Shown: one piece after another, positions 7,563 to 17,264 of the stretch
Numbering within the stretch: the stretch's first letter is position 1
Layout of the letters: the number at the start of each line of letters is the position of its first letter
Origin: Ignavibacteriae bacterium HGW-Ignavibacteriae-2
GTDB taxonomy: Bacteria; Bacteroidota; Ignavibacteria; Ignavibacteriales; Melioribacteraceae
DNA: 64,000 bases
Assembly (NCBI GenBank): GCA_002839805.1
Contig: PGYT01000001.1
Location: forward strand, 64,770-128,769
Direction: 5' to 3'
Position numbers and translations under genes: made by a program
The notes under the pieces: model-generated
Told to the model about the DNA's origin: nothing
Databases searched by the model: none
The model's input: the letters and a program-made list of their open reading frames with translations, nothing else

Positions 7563-8675
7563 TTATTTAATTTTCTTCCCCGGTAAATTAGCTGGAAACG
7601 ATTTATCGTCATGACAATTTTCACACGTTGGTTTCTGATAGTTCGCATTTGTATGACAATCGCTACAATCTATTTCGGCATGAATTTCATCAAGTACCAG
7701 TTTAGCTTTCCTATGATCAAAAGTACCAGCTTTAAATTCTTGATGGCAATTGGAACAAGTTCCCTTTAAGCCTGTAAATGATTTCGGCTTTTTATGACAG
7801 TCTCTGCATTTCAATGCTGCGTGAAATTTGGAAATGTCAAAACCAGTTTTAATTTTATGATTAAATCCTTCCGTCACTTTTTCCATGTGGCAATTGTTGC
7901 AATTTTTAGCCGTGTCGTGACAACTTGAACATAACTGATGTTTTTGATTTAACGTTTTATTCTGTTTCTTAATAATTTTTTCTTTTGCGTGGCACTTAAC
8001 GCAACTTTCGTCCTTATGACAATCTTTACACTCAAGTGAAAACAAATTTGTATGATCGTTATGGTAGAATGTTACAAATTTATTTTTGCCGCTCTTTGCA
8101 TTATAAACAACTTTGTTCGGAGCAATTACTTCAGGATGAATTCTGTCTTTCTTAGGTACTGTTTTGGTGATTTTATTTTTGCCCGAATCACTATTTTTTG
8201 CATGACAGTACGTACATCCTTTGTCATCGCTCCACAATTTGTGGCAATCGATACATTGTCTGTGGTAAGCTCCGTTCAGATCAGGTTTTCTTAAATCGGC
8301 TCTTTGTCTGTTTACATCATGACATTCTTTACACGCCACTACTCTTCCAGGAGGATTATAATGATGACACATACTGCATCCTCCGCCCATTTGGGACATT
8401 TCAGAGTGTGCTCTATGTGAAAAAATTACAGGAGAATAAAGGTCCTTTTCCTTTTTAAGTATGTCTATTTTTATTTCCAGTGGTCCTTCAGACGGTGAAT
8501 GATGGACTGTAATCATTGTATGGCGGGGACAGTCTTTGATACAAGGTTCATTTTTTGTCGGATTTTCACATGAGTGACAAAATGAACAATCAACTTTTAT
8601 ATCCGAATGTTTTTGCTGAGAATATAATGCCGTGCTAAATAAAATTATAGATAAATAAAATAATATTTTCTTCAT
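7563..8675 (-). CDS. Thirteen-haem periplasmic cytochrome c
   Basis: About 370 residues with a signal peptide (KKILFYLSIILFSTALYS) and 13 CxxCH haem c motifs, first CSFCH and last CENCH, spread over the whole chain with many extra histidines as distal ligands, as in class III (c3/HmcA-like) cytochromes. It should be the periplasmic electron entry or exit module of the neighbouring membrane complex. The N-terminus also has a non-haem cysteine group (C-x7-C-x3-C) after the first haem. ATG 8675 overlaps the stop of the membrane-subunit gene as TGATG, with AAGGAAG 6 bases upstream; a GTG one codon earlier is the alternative. The tight overlap with nrfD-like and the kinase genes marks one transcript. 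Electron donor or acceptor is not known. Confidence 0.9.
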   Translation of the reverse strand: MKKILFYLSIILFSTALYSQQKHSDIKVDCSFCHSCENPTKNEPCIKDCPRHTMITVHHSPSEGPLEIKIDILKKEKDLYSPVIFSHRAHSEMSQMGGGCSMCHHYNPPGRVVACKECHDVNRQRADLRKPDLNGAYHRQCIDCHKLWSDDKGCTYCHAKNSDSGKNKITKTVPKKDRIHPEVIAPNKVVYNAKSGKNKFVTFYHNDHTNLFSLECKDCHKDESCVKCHAKEKIIKKQNKTLNQKHQLCSSCHDTAKNCNNCHMEKVTEGFNHKIKTGFDISKFHAALKCRDCHKKPKSFTGLKGTCSNCHQEFKAGTFDHRKAKLVLDEIHAEIDCSDCHTNANYQKPTCENCHDDKSFPANLPGKKIK

Positions 8676-9916
8676 CACTTGCTTCCTTGAATTGAGTATT
8701 TGGTTTTAAATACTCCCGCTTTTTCAGGAATACTAATAATTGGGAAATACTTAACAATAAGTCTGTACATAAGAACTTCTATGCATACAAATCCGAGAGT
8801 TACTGATATTTCCCCAATCGAAGGGAAATATGAGGTGGTTGCATATGGTGGATTGTAAGCAACAATAAAATTATTCAAACGATTTAATACTACTCCCAAA
8901 ATTACGAGCATCGATGCAATAAATATTCCTAGAGGTGATTCCCTAACAACTTTTGAGAAGAAGAGACGCATCGGGAGTATGATGCCGAAAATAATTTCAA
9001 TGGAAAACATTACACTTTCTGTACTAAGCACCATCAAATATACAAACGCTTCTCTTATAAGAATGTCAATAACTTTGAACGCCAGGTATATACCTAACAT
9101 TGGACCTATATATGATCCTAATTTGCTTAGTACGTGCATTTCAGGTTTTAATTTGAACGATCTTGAGGCAATTAACGATTCCATTATTACCATAGGGAAA
9201 CCCACACAAATTGCTGAAATCAAAAACAATAAAGGTAATATTGGTGTCTGCCAAAGTGGATGCATTTTCGGTCCTGCAATTACCATCAAAGTGCCAAGTG
9301 AAGATTGATGCAAACAAGATAGTACTACACCTGCGATGATAAAAATAAACATGGTTTTATCGAGACCTCTGTCTAGCATCCTCAATAATTTGTCTACTGG
9401 CGAATTTAGCTTTGCAAGCATCCCTTTAAAACGGACATTTCCAATAAATTTTTTCGTTACAATCGGCAGAAATTCTATGTAGAGTACCGAGACATAAATC
9501 ATAACACAAATACCAACCTCAAATAGAACACTATTACCATTCCAAAAAATCAGGGGATGCCAAATAGAGTACCATCGCCCCAAATCTATTGCAACACTTA
9601 ATGCCACAAAAGTATAGCCAAGGAGAGCTGTTAGCAGTGCCGGTCTTATAACAACTTCATATTCTTCTCTGTGCATAATATGGCCAAGCGCGGCAGTGGT
9701 AAAACCTCCGGCGGCTAAAGCAACTCCGGCTGCAACATCAATTCCGATCCATATTCCCCACGGATGTTGATTATCAAGATTAGTTATAGCACCTACTCCG
9801 AAAATTAATCTTAATGCAAGAAATATTAATCCGTTTAAGGCAATAAGAGAAACTAACATTACACCGGGTGTGAAATATTTTTTAGTCATTTGGGAGGGAT
9901 TCATCAACATTTCCAT
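8675..9916 (-). CDS. NrfD/PsrC/HybB-type quinone-interacting membrane subunit
   Basis: About 413-residue polytopic membrane protein with roughly ten hydrophobic segments, of the NrfD family (polysulfide reductase membrane subunit, HybB, HmcC). These proteins exchange electrons with the quinone pool and are held to the membrane face by a four-cluster ferredoxin subunit. The early segment HPWGIWIGIDVAAGVALAAGG is typical of the HybB/Hmc branch. I place the start at ATG 9916, where GGAGGAG (9924-9930) stands 7 bases upstream; a longer frame to 9940 would overlap the preceding gene by 23 bases and lacks such a site. The stop overlaps the cytochrome start. With its neighbours it forms a ferredoxin-NrfD-multihaem module as in Hmc/Tmc-like complexes. 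Confidence 0.9.
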   Translation of the reverse strand: MEMLMNPSQMTKKYFTPGVMLVSLIALNGLIFLALRLIFGVGAITNLDNQHPWGIWIGIDVAAGVALAAGGFTTAALGHIMHREEYEVVIRPALLTALLGYTFVALSVAIDLGRWYSIWHPLIFWNGNSVLFEVGICVMIYVSVLYIEFLPIVTKKFIGNVRFKGMLAKLNSPVDKLLRMLDRGLDKTMFIFIIAGVVLSCLHQSSLGTLMVIAGPKMHPLWQTPILPLLFLISAICVGFPMVIMESLIASRSFKLKPEMHVLSKLGSYIGPMLGIYLAFKVIDILIREAFVYLMVLSTESVMFSIEIIFGIILPMRLFFSKVVRESPLGIFIASMLVILGVVLNRLNNFIVAYNPPYATTSYFPSIGEISVTLGFVCIEVLMYRLIVKYFPIISIPEKAGVFKTKYSIQGSK

Positions 9917-9917
9917 A

Positions 9918-10823
9918 TTAATTCTCCTCCTTCTTGTCACGGTTCTTAGAAATCCACATTACTCCGCCTAACAAGGCATAAAGAGCCACTGGGGGAACAA
10001 AATATGAGAAAATACCATGCTGAATGGATTCGGATACTCCTGGTGCCGATTTATCGCCAAGTGTAGGGAAATCCAGATTCTTGAAATCTACACCAGCCAT
10101 ATACATCCAGGAAGTTCCACCAACCTCAGTTTCTCCCAATATATGGTTGTTATATCTTTCCGGATAATTTTTAATTTTTTCCTGTGCAACCTGCACTAAA
10201 TCTTCTCTTCTGCCATAAGTAATTGCTTCAACCGGACAAATTTCAATGCAAGCTGGCAGTTTGCCTTCTGCAGTTCTATCGAAACAAAAATCACATTTAC
10301 GTATTTCAGGCTCCAATGCTTTATGATAATCGAATGAAGGTATTTGAAACGGACAAGCGACCATACAATATCGGCAGCCTATACATTTGCTTTCGTCCCA
10401 TACAACAGAACCGTTTTCTTTTTTAGAGAAAGCCCCCACAATACATGCTGAAACGCATGCGGGCTGATCACAATGCATACATTGAACTTTAACATTTATC
10501 GGAGATCCGGTTTTATCATTCTGGTATTTATTGACTACCGTTAGCGCAGAATAATCCGGACGTCTTTTATTATCAAAAACAGATTCATTTTCATAATCAT
10601 CAATTGATCCGGAGGGCATATCGTGTGCATTTTTGCATGCCCATTCGCACTTTCTGCATCCTATACAAACTGTTGTGTCCACTAACACGCCCATCCTGTC
10701 CTTAGACAAAATATTTTCCGGGCTCGCTTTTGTTATAGAAGGAGTAATTCCCGCAACGCCTATTGTTGAAATTCCAATGGCTGAAAGTGATTTCAGAAAA
10801 TCTCTTCTGCCTTGTGTTGCCAT
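9918..10823 (-). CDS. Tat-exported four-cluster ferredoxin subunit (HybA/HmcB-like)
   Basis: 301 residues. The N-terminal twin-arginine signal RRDFLKS places it outside the membrane. Sixteen cysteines in four groups (CIGCRKCEWAC, CMHCDQPACVSAC, CIGCRYCMVAC, CDFC...CIEIC) should hold four [4Fe-4S] clusters. A C-terminal hydrophobic helix (about 272-292) anchors it to the membrane, as in HybA and HmcB. It should shuttle electrons between the NrfD-type subunit and the multihaem cytochrome. First gene of the leftward operon; its stop lies one base from the start of the membrane subunit. A molybdopterin catalytic subunit, which would make this a PsrABC or Nrf-type reductase, is absent, so a pure electron conduit (Hmc-like) is the better reading. 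Confidence 0.9.
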   Translation of the reverse strand: MATQGRRDFLKSLSAIGISTIGVAGITPSITKASPENILSKDRMGVLVDTTVCIGCRKCEWACKNAHDMPSGSIDDYENESVFDNKRRPDYSALTVVNKYQNDKTGSPINVKVQCMHCDQPACVSACIVGAFSKKENGSVVWDESKCIGCRYCMVACPFQIPSFDYHKALEPEIRKCDFCFDRTAEGKLPACIEICPVEAITYGRREDLVQVAQEKIKNYPERYNNHILGETEVGGTSWMYMAGVDFKNLDFPTLGDKSAPGVSESIQHGIFSYFVPPVALYALLGGVMWISKNRDKKEEN

Positions 10824-11447
10824 TTTTTATTCTCCTGTATCTTTCATTAAGATTAAATTAGAATTCCGATAATTTGATCAACCAAATGCGTATAAGAGGT
10901 TTCATTATCCCTTTATCTTTTTATCTTGGAACATAAGGTTCTTTTATCTTATTTTTAACTTAAGAAATTCTTGTACTTAAATCAATCATTGCAGTCAGGA
11001 ATTGTTGAGTAAATGCATAAAATATTGCAGAAAATATAAGATAGAATATAACCGTTTGGTTATAATTTAATTTAAAGTTTTTAGTTTTCTTCTTAAATGC
11101 AATTTCTTTAAAAGTTGCATATACATAGGGGTGTTCGCCAATTATAATTGATTTATTTATCAAATACTCAATTTCATTTTGCCGTATTAATCCCCTAAAT
11201 ATTGCAGAGAAAATTTAGCGGGACCTAGTTAAAGAATTTTTGTGGGGGCAATAGGTAGGTTTTTACATAATTACTTTTATGTTTGATATTCATTATGACG
11301 CCGGATATTAAGATATTTTGGTATAATAATAGAATATTGCATTAAATTTTGTTATTAAACAAATAATAAGACTAGTGAGATAATATAAAAACCAAATTAA
11401 GATCAACCAATGTGTTACCTTAGCCGTTATTCTCAGTTTTAACTATT
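10824..11447. other. Intergenic stretch upstream of the redox operon
   Basis: AT-rich, 624 bases, no convincing gene. A 67-codon frame with a TTG start (10960-11163, minus strand) encodes one hydrophobic helix but has no ribosome-binding site and no recognisable family. The promoter of the leftward operon should lie here, but I could not pick out a clear consensus. Confidence 0.4.
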
Positions 11448-12836
11448 TTATTTAATCAAAGACATTTTTTTTGAACTAAAAAATTCGCCCGTTTGTAATC
11501 TGTAAAAATATGTTCCGCTTGAAAGGTTTGCACCGTTAAAAATCACTTCGTAATATCCCGGTGATTTAATTTCGTTTACGAGCGTTGTAATTTCCTTTCC
11601 CAGAATATCATAAACACCAAGGGTTACATACCCAGTCTTAGATATTTCGTATTTAATAATTGATTTTGGATTAAACGGATTGGGATAATTCTGATGTAAA
11701 ACAAAACTATCAGGAATCTTTATATCTACATTACCAGCAATCAGTTTGGTTTGAATGGTCATTGCCGGATCACCCAATAAAGTAAACCTTTTCGAATACT
11801 CGTCAGTAAGTTTCTGCTGAACATTTAACAGGTGATCTCCAATCCTCCCAAAATTATTTGTTCTAATCTGTTTATAAAATTCCGAAATAAACCCATACCC
11901 CGAAGAGGCATAATTTAATCCTGAAGAGCCAATACTTGCGACGGCACCTTTATCTTTGCCGAAAATCAATCCCTCAGCAATTGTGGAATCGTTTTGTTGG
12001 TCGAATAAATAATCACAAGAAATACTGGTTGTAATAAAAGGAAAATTCTCGTTTGTAAGGTTCTCTATATCATAAATATCAAACAAATTACCATTAGACC
12101 ACTGGTAATAGCTTCCATGTCCTAAATAATTGACGAACATTGTCCCAACATTTAACGCATTTATAAATTTATCTTTCACATTAACGAATACCGTATCCTC
12201 GAAAGCAGAGTGTTTATTAATCTTCCAATTACTGCCGTTAAAATCCTCAATTAAATTATCCGCCATATTATTAAATACTGCTCCTTCATTCTTGCTCCAA
12301 TCCGCAAGCAGCACTAAATCCTGAGGATAAACGTTTTTGTTTCTCTCGAATAATTTAATTTTTTCTGTTACAATATTGGCTTCGTTAATATTATTTATTG
12401 GGATCCTACCTATTGCTATATCCGGAATAATATCATTCTCATATTTATTTATGGCGTAATAGCTATCCACTGAAACAGAATCCACCAAAGTGGGAAAAAT
12501 TGAAGCTATTCGGATGGAGGGAATAAACTCGATGTCTCCCGCCAACAATATATATTTTGGTTTAGGGTCATGCCAATTTGTAAGCGCGTAACTTATAAAA
12601 TCTCTAATGGATTCCGACGATTTAACCGAAGGAAATTCTGACTCGATATCTTTAAGCAATATAGTGTAAACTTTAAATCCTTCCGATTCTCTAATTTCCC
12701 TTAACTGATCAAAAGCATGCTCGAATTGTTCAACGGTAATTACAATATAATCAGATTGATTTAACGAATTTTTTAATTGTGAAAATGACTGCGAAGAAAT
12801 AAATAAAAAAACAAATAAGAATATAAATAGTCTCAT
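11448..12836 (-). CDS. Gingipain-like C25 peptidase with T9SS sorting domain
   Basis: About 462 residues. Signal peptide (LFIFLFVFLFISSQSFS), then a caspase-like C25 peptidase fold: ILLAGDIEFIPSI, DIAIGRIP, the catalytic His in NYLGHGSYY (H242 in the longer numbering) and the catalytic Cys in TTSISCDYLF (C276). The last 80 residues are the type A sorting domain of the type IX secretion system, beginning NYPNPFNPKSI and ending KKMSLIK, so the enzyme should be secreted or surface-anchored. Compared with gingipains the chain is short, having the peptidase core but no adhesin domains. Start at ATG 12836 with GGAG 5 bases upstream; a GTG two codons earlier is too close to that site. Target proteins are unknown. 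Confidence 0.85.
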   Translation of the reverse strand: MRLFIFLFVFLFISSQSFSQLKNSLNQSDYIVITVEQFEHAFDQLREIRESEGFKVYTILLKDIESEFPSVKSSESIRDFISYALTNWHDPKPKYILLAGDIEFIPSIRIASIFPTLVDSVSVDSYYAINKYENDIIPDIAIGRIPINNINEANIVTEKIKLFERNKNVYPQDLVLLADWSKNEGAVFNNMADNLIEDFNGSNWKINKHSAFEDTVFVNVKDKFINALNVGTMFVNYLGHGSYYQWSNGNLFDIYDIENLTNENFPFITTSISCDYLFDQQNDSTIAEGLIFGKDKGAVASIGSSGLNYASSGYGFISEFYKQIRTNNFGRIGDHLLNVQQKLTDEYSKRFTLLGDPAMTIQTKLIAGNVDIKIPDSFVLHQNYPNPFNPKSIIKYEISKTGYVTLGVYDILGKEITTLVNEIKSPGYYEVIFNGANLSSGTYFYRLQTGEFFSSKKMSLIK

Positions 12837-12956
12837 CGCCACTCCATTACAATGATTGATTATAACGATAAATAAGATAATATTTACAGACTTTCAGAAA
12901 AGGTCCAAAATCGAGAACTATTCCTTTTCCATTAAAATATTATGCGGAGATTATTA

Positions 12957-13514
12957 TCATGTTTTCCATTTAATGTTACAGCCTATACTAGGCGTCTGAT
13001 TAGGATTTACAGGTTTGCTTGAAATAAGACTATCCAATGCATCCTTAATGTCTTTGCCTGTTACAGGTTTATCATTATTAGGACGTGAATCGTCGAACTG
13101 GCCCCTATAAACAAGTTTCATATTTTTATCGAAAATATAAAAATCAGGAGTACATGCCGCATCATAAGCTCGAGCTATATCTTGCGATTCATCAAATAAG
13201 TATGGAAAAGGATATCCAACCTCAATCGCCAATTCCTTCATTTTAGCCGGCGAATCTTCAGGGTAATTATTTATATCGTTAGAACTTATCCCTATAAAAG
13301 AGATTCCTTTACTTATATATTCATTAGCAGTTTTCGAAAGTTCCATGTTTATATGTTTTACGTATGGACAATGATTACAAATAAACATTATTACTGTAGC
13401 TACATCCGACTTTAATTCACTAAGGGATTTATTTACATCTGTAATTGTATCGAGTAAATTAAATTCAGGAGCGGTTGTTCCTAATGGCACCATGTTAGAA
13501 TTTGTTGAAGACAT
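12957..13514 (-). CDS. Thioredoxin-like / peroxiredoxin-like protein
   Basis: 185 residues of the AhpC/TSA-redoxin superfamily, PRX-like-1 type. The chain opens PLGTTAPEFNLLD, has the redox site CNHCPYVKH (C46 and C49), continues FIGISSND and CTPDFYIFD with the cis-proline after the thiol region, and closes YRGQFDD, all typical of this group. No signal peptide, so it should act in the cytoplasm as a thiol reductase or peroxidase. It lies in a leftward run of redox-linked genes (DUF3365 haem protein, DUF169, this gene, then the peptidase), 37 bases from the DUF169 gene, and may share a transcript with it. Substrate unknown. Confidence 0.85.
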   Translation of the reverse strand: MSSTNSNMVPLGTTAPEFNLLDTITDVNKSLSELKSDVATVIMFICNHCPYVKHINMELSKTANEYISKGISFIGISSNDINNYPEDSPAKMKELAIEVGYPFPYLFDESQDIARAYDAACTPDFYIFDKNMKLVYRGQFDDSRPNNDKPVTGKDIKDALDSLISSKPVNPNQTPSIGCNIKWKT

Positions 13515-13551
13515 TTACTTCCTTTCTATTTTTTCTAATTTCATCAATTAA

Positions 13552-14304
13552 TTACGATGAAGCTATTCGTTTCTGTATTTTGGACCAACTTTCGGTAATT
13601 AAAAAACTCTCAGGGATATTTGCAACCATCTTAATAAATTTTTTATAAGGTATGGCAAAACTCAAATAATTATTTTTAATAAATGGTCTTGCGGAAATAT
13701 CAAAAACTCCCAATACAGCTCTCGGATTATCTTTTAAAGACTGCATATAAGGTGCATAAACAATTGACGAACAACCTGATGAAAACGGAGAGACTACACC
13801 ATTCGGGTCAACTTCATCAAAGTTTGCAAGAGTAAATAATCCTGATAGTACATCCGGCGCGGCGAAAAATATAATAGCTATGGGTTCTTCGTTTTCATCG
13901 AGAGAATCAAATCTTTTAAATACTAAATATTTACCAGGCGCTTGAACAGGTAATTGATGTTTCATCGCCTGATCAACTATCTCAGGAGTTTTTTTATACC
14001 TCTCACCCTCCAACTCACCTTCAATTCCGCAGGATAAAAAATAATTAAAATTTTCTCTTACAGTTTGTTTAAAACCGAAATACCTTTTCGCCCCGGCGCA
14101 GTTTGTTGAATCAACATCAAAATAAACGTTAAATCCCCGTGGGACCTTAAATAAATCGGAAATTATGCAATGACTGCTTTTTGGTTTCGGAATGTTTTTT
14201 ACTACTTCTTCATCATCGGTATAATAAAAAGCTATCGGTAATTCAGCACCTGGAAAATAAGTTTCCCAGTATTTCAAAAATTCTGTTTTTAATTTTTTAT
14301 CCAT
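13552..14304 (-). CDS. DUF169 family protein
   Basis: About 250 residues of the DUF169 family (PF02596), which has no established function. Visible family marks are the early cysteine segments (SSHCIISD, STNCAGAKRYFGF, YFLSCGIEGE), FFAAPDVLSGLF, and the small-residue/cysteine turn FSSGCSSIVYAPY. DUF169 proteins occur mainly in anaerobes and are often found near redox genes, as here. Start: ATG 14304; a TTG at 14319 would place the start one base from the upstream stop, and neither has a well-spaced Shine-Dalgarno site, so translation is probably coupled to the preceding gene. No signal peptide; cytoplasmic. Confidence 0.75.
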   Translation of the reverse strand: MDKKLKTEFLKYWETYFPGAELPIAFYYTDDEEVVKNIPKPKSSHCIISDLFKVPRGFNVYFDVDSTNCAGAKRYFGFKQTVRENFNYFLSCGIEGELEGERYKKTPEIVDQAMKHQLPVQAPGKYLVFKRFDSLDENEEPIAIIFFAAPDVLSGLFTLANFDEVDPNGVVSPFSSGCSSIVYAPYMQSLKDNPRAVLGVFDISARPFIKNNYLSFAIPYKKFIKMVANIPESFLITESWSKIQKRIASS

Positions 14305-14319
14305 TCCCTCAATTTCCAA

Positions 14320-14916
14320 TTATTTGTTTAAAAACGTTATTTTAATAACACCACGAAAATCTCCAACTTCATAACCAGTCGCCTTATCATTAGGATAAAG
14401 CTGTTTTAATTTTGATTTTAATTCCGCCTCAATATTCTCCTCTTTGCCATGACACGCTGTGCATAATCCGCCGATTTTTAATGGTTGATAGTAATTAATA
14501 AATGTGCTGTCATGCAGAGCAATTTTTTGCAACAAATTTTTAGGAGGATTTTCCCATTTTTGTTCAAAATATTTTAAGGCCTCTAATTCCAGTTCGTCCG
14601 GTGCATTTTTAGGATTTCTGAATTTTTCAGTCACTCTTTTAATATTCACAATTGTTTTGTTGGATTCAACTAGTTCTAAAGTTAGAGGAATCGCTTTTAA
14701 ATTGCATACTCCAATTGCGTTTATTACTCCTTCTTCTTTTATAGCCCGCATTAATTCGGCCTTTAAATTGTTTGTTAATTTACCGGACACTACTCCGCCT
14801 AATAATTCGTATTTTGCAATTTCATCTGAAGTTGGTTTCAAAATAATTATTGATTGTTGTGATAAAATTAGTGTTGAAGTTAATAGCATTAACCAAAGCA
14901 TTATTTTTATTCTCAT
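14320..14916 (-). CDS. DUF3365 exported haem protein
   Basis: About 198 residues: signal peptide (MLWLMLLTSTLILS), a DUF3365/Tll0287-like domain, and one c-type haem site near the C-terminus (CTACHGKEE). This domain is known as a periplasmic haem-binding sensor module that is often fused to kinases; here it stands alone, so a role as a small redox or ligand-binding carrier is possible. ATG 14916 has AGGAGGG 7 bases upstream and begins the signal peptide, so I prefer it to the longer frame that opens at 14970. Probably the first gene of the leftward run with the DUF169 gene. Confidence 0.8.
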   Translation of the reverse strand: MRIKIMLWLMLLTSTLILSQQSIIILKPTSDEIAKYELLGGVVSGKLTNNLKAELMRAIKEEGVINAIGVCNLKAIPLTLELVESNKTIVNIKRVTEKFRNPKNAPDELELEALKYFEQKWENPPKNLLQKIALHDSTFINYYQPLKIGGLCTACHGKEENIEAELKSKLKQLYPNDKATGYEVGDFRGVIKITFLNK

Positions 14917-15116
14917 CTGGAAACCCTCCTTTTGAGTTTGTATTCTGTTTAAAATTTCAACAAAATGCATTTAATTACAATTTAACTTACTCCTAAAGCA
15001 ACTTCAACAGAGAATTTTCAGCACTTTAACAAATACTTAATTATCACCATTTCTTCTCAGTTAATATTTTTATAGCTTTACACCCAATTTATTTTAGACT
15101 AATAATCCTATAATTT

Positions 15117-17147
15117 ATGCATGACTTAAGCAAACTACGCAATAACATCAACAAAGTTGATGAAGAAATAATAAAACTGCTTTCTGAAAGAAGAAAACTA
15201 AGCAAAGAAGTTATTAAAGCTAAGGACGAAAGCGATAAGCCTATTCGCGACCAAAACCGTGAAACTGAGCTTCTAAAAAAAATTATAAAATACGGAAAGG
15301 AAAAAGGTATTGACGCACATTTTCTTACCAAAGTATTTTATGAGATTATTGAAGACTCGGTGAGAATTCAGATGAGTGAAGTTCAAGATCTAACCGGTCA
15401 GCAGTTAAACGGACGTGATGTAATTACGGTTGCAATTCAGGGAATTGAAGGAGCCTACAGTTTTTTAGCGGCAAATAAATTTTTTGCACATTCAGGAAAA
15501 GATCTGGAGTTTGTAAAAAAGAAAAGGTTTGAAGAAGTTGTTACAGCCGTTGAAAAGGGAGAGGCCGACTATGCTTTTCTTCCCATTGAAAATACAACTT
15601 CAGGCGGAATAAATGAAGTATACGACTTAATGTTAAATACCTCGCTATCCATTGTAGGTGAAGAGACATTCCGGGTTAAACACTGCCTTGCTGCACTAGA
15701 AAATATTTCAATAAATAAGATAAAAAAGATTTACGCGCATTATCAAGCTGCCGCACAGTGTAGTAATTTTATTGAATCATTGCCAAATGTTAGGATCGAA
15801 TATTTCGCTGATACAGCTATGTCAGTTGAAAAAATTAAAGAGGAGGGCAACCCAGAATTTGCAGCAATAGCTAGTGAAGAAGCTGCGAACTTATTTGGTG
15901 TCCATATTTTAAAAACCGATATAGCAAACCAATCCGAAAACTATACTAGATTTTTAGCGGCTGCTAGAAAAGCTATAGATGTTGATCCCCGCATACCTTG
16001 TAAAACGTCTTTAGTTATGGCTACCGCACATGTTCCAGGTTCATTAGTTGATGCTTTAAATGTGTTTAGAAAATTCAATGTTAATATTACAAAACTGGAA
16101 TCACGTCCAATACTTGGCAATCCATGGGAAGAGATGTTTTATCTCGATTTTGAGGGAAATATAAAAGACGAAACAATTCAACACCTTATAGATGATCTTG
16201 GTGTTTATACACGTTTCTTCAAAATTTTAGGTAGTTATGCATCACAGGAAGTTTTAAAAACAAAACTTGAAGCGTTTGCAGTTACCGAGGAAGCACCATC
16301 TTCAGAAGTAAAAAAAGAAGTTAAAGTTGAAAAGAAAATAAAATCCAAAAAGTCTGCCAGTTATAAGCTTGCAAGCAGAGATTATAAAAGCGAAGATACC
16401 ATCATTAAAGTTCGTGATGTTGAAATTGGCGGTGCCAACTTTGTTGTAATGGCGGGTCCATGTTCCATTGAATCGGAATCGCAAATACTTAGCTGTGCTG
16501 CTGAAGCGCGTGAACACGGCGCTCAGATTTTACGAGGCGGTTGCTTCAAACCTCGCACATCACCATACAGTTTTCAAGGGCTGGGTTATGAAGGTTTGGA
16601 GATGATGGAGCGCGCGGGGAAACGTTACGATTTACCAATAATAACTGAAGTGCTCGCGCCCGATCAGGTAATTGAAGTGGCTAAACATTCTGATCTGATT
16701 CAAATAGGTGCCAGAAATATGCAGAATTTTTCGCTTCTTAAGGAAGTTGGTAAAATTCACCGCCCGGTTCTTCTAAAACGTGGCATGATGTCCTCCCTAG
16801 ATGAATTATTGAATGCGGCAGAATATATTCTTTCTTATGGCAATCGTCAGGTTATTTTATGCGAACGCGGAATACGAACTTTTGAAACAGCTACACGAAA
16901 TACACTAGATTTGAGCGCAGTACCCGTATTAAAAGAACTTACACATTTACCAATTATTGTTGATCCTTCACACGCTTTGGGTGAAAGGGACAAAGTAATA
17001 CCAATGGCTAAAGCCTCTAAAATTGTTGGTGCGCACGGCATTATTGTGGAATTCCACCCAGAACCGGAAAAGGCGCTCAGCGATGGGCCACAGGCATTAT
17101 ATTATCATCAGTTTGAAGAAATGATGAGAGATCTGAAAAAATTATAA
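15117..17147 (+). CDS. Chorismate mutase - prephenate dehydratase - ACT - DAHP synthase fusion
   Basis: 676-residue cytoplasmic enzyme joining the first step of the shikimate pathway to the phenylalanine branch. Order: AroQ-type chorismate mutase (about 1-88; [20 protein letters not shown]), prephenate dehydratase (about 103-285; GIEGAYSF, catalytic NYTRF at 275-279), ACT regulatory domain (about 295-375; ESRP at 328-331, the phenylalanine-binding motif), a Lys/Glu-rich linker (about 388-418), and a type I-beta DAHP synthase (about 428-676; [37 protein letters not shown]). All catalytic motifs I know for the parts are intact. CM-PDT (PheA) and CM-DAHPS pairs are well known; the four-domain chain suggests that phenylalanine at the ACT domain, or prephenate at the mutase, controls carbon entry. 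No strong ribosome-binding site before ATG 15117. Confidence 0.92.
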   Translation: MHDLSKLRNNINKVDEEIIKLLSERRKLSKEVIKAKDESDKPIRDQNRETELLKKIIKYGKEKGIDAHFLTKVFYEIIEDSVRIQMSEVQDLTGQQLNGRDVITVAIQGIEGAYSFLAANKFFAHSGKDLEFVKKKRFEEVVTAVEKGEADYAFLPIENTTSGGINEVYDLMLNTSLSIVGEETFRVKHCLAALENISINKIKKIYAHYQAAAQCSNFIESLPNVRIEYFADTAMSVEKIKEEGNPEFAAIASEEAANLFGVHILKTDIANQSENYTRFLAAARKAIDVDPRIPCKTSLVMATAHVPGSLVDALNVFRKFNVNITKLESRPILGNPWEEMFYLDFEGNIKDETIQHLIDDLGVYTRFFKILGSYASQEVLKTKLEAFAVTEEAPSSEVKKEVKVEKKIKSKKSASYKLASRDYKSEDTIIKVRDVEIGGANFVVMAGPCSIESESQILSCAAEAREHGAQILRGGCFKPRTSPYSFQGLGYEGLEMMERAGKRYDLPIITEVLAPDQVIEVAKHSDLIQIGARNMQNFSLLKEVGKIHRPVLLKRGMMSSLDELLNAAEYILSYGNRQVILCERGIRTFETATRNTLDLSAVPVLKELTHLPIIVDPSHALGERDKVIPMAKASKIVGAHGIIVEFHPEPEKALSDGPQALYYHQFEEMMRDLKKL

Positions 17148-17230
17148 TTGAATAATTTTTTTTTGACTCGGGACTGCTGCCCTCATAAGATAATTACGAA
17201 TAATGTGATTATTAATAAATATTCGATTAT

Positions 17231-17262
17231 TAATTTGCCCTATTTGAAATTAGGGCAAATTA
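17231..17262. terminator. Bidirectional terminator
   Basis: A 12-bp stem (TAATTTGCCCTA at 17231-17242 with TAGGGCAAATTA at 17251-17262) and 8-base loop between the convergent aromatic-fusion gene and the small barrel gene. T-rich bases follow on the plus side. It ends two bases before the stop codon of the leftward gene, so it mainly serves the rightward one. Confidence 0.75.
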
Positions 17263-17264
17263 TT

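Noticed and set aside
8052-8458. Plus-strand open frames of 80-86 codons opposite the 13-haem cytochrome gene
   Set aside because: They mirror the Cys/His-rich coding strand and have no start signal or sensible composition; shadows of the real gene.
9918-9940. Longer N-terminus of the NrfD subunit overlapping the ferredoxin gene by 23 bases
   Set aside because: ATG 9916 has a near-perfect GGAGGAG at 7 bases, and the extra eight residues are arginine-rich and not part of the family.
10960-11163. 67-codon TTG-start frame on the minus strand with one hydrophobic helix
   Set aside because: No ribosome-binding site, non-ATG start, no family match, and lies in an AT-rich stretch where such helices arise by chance.
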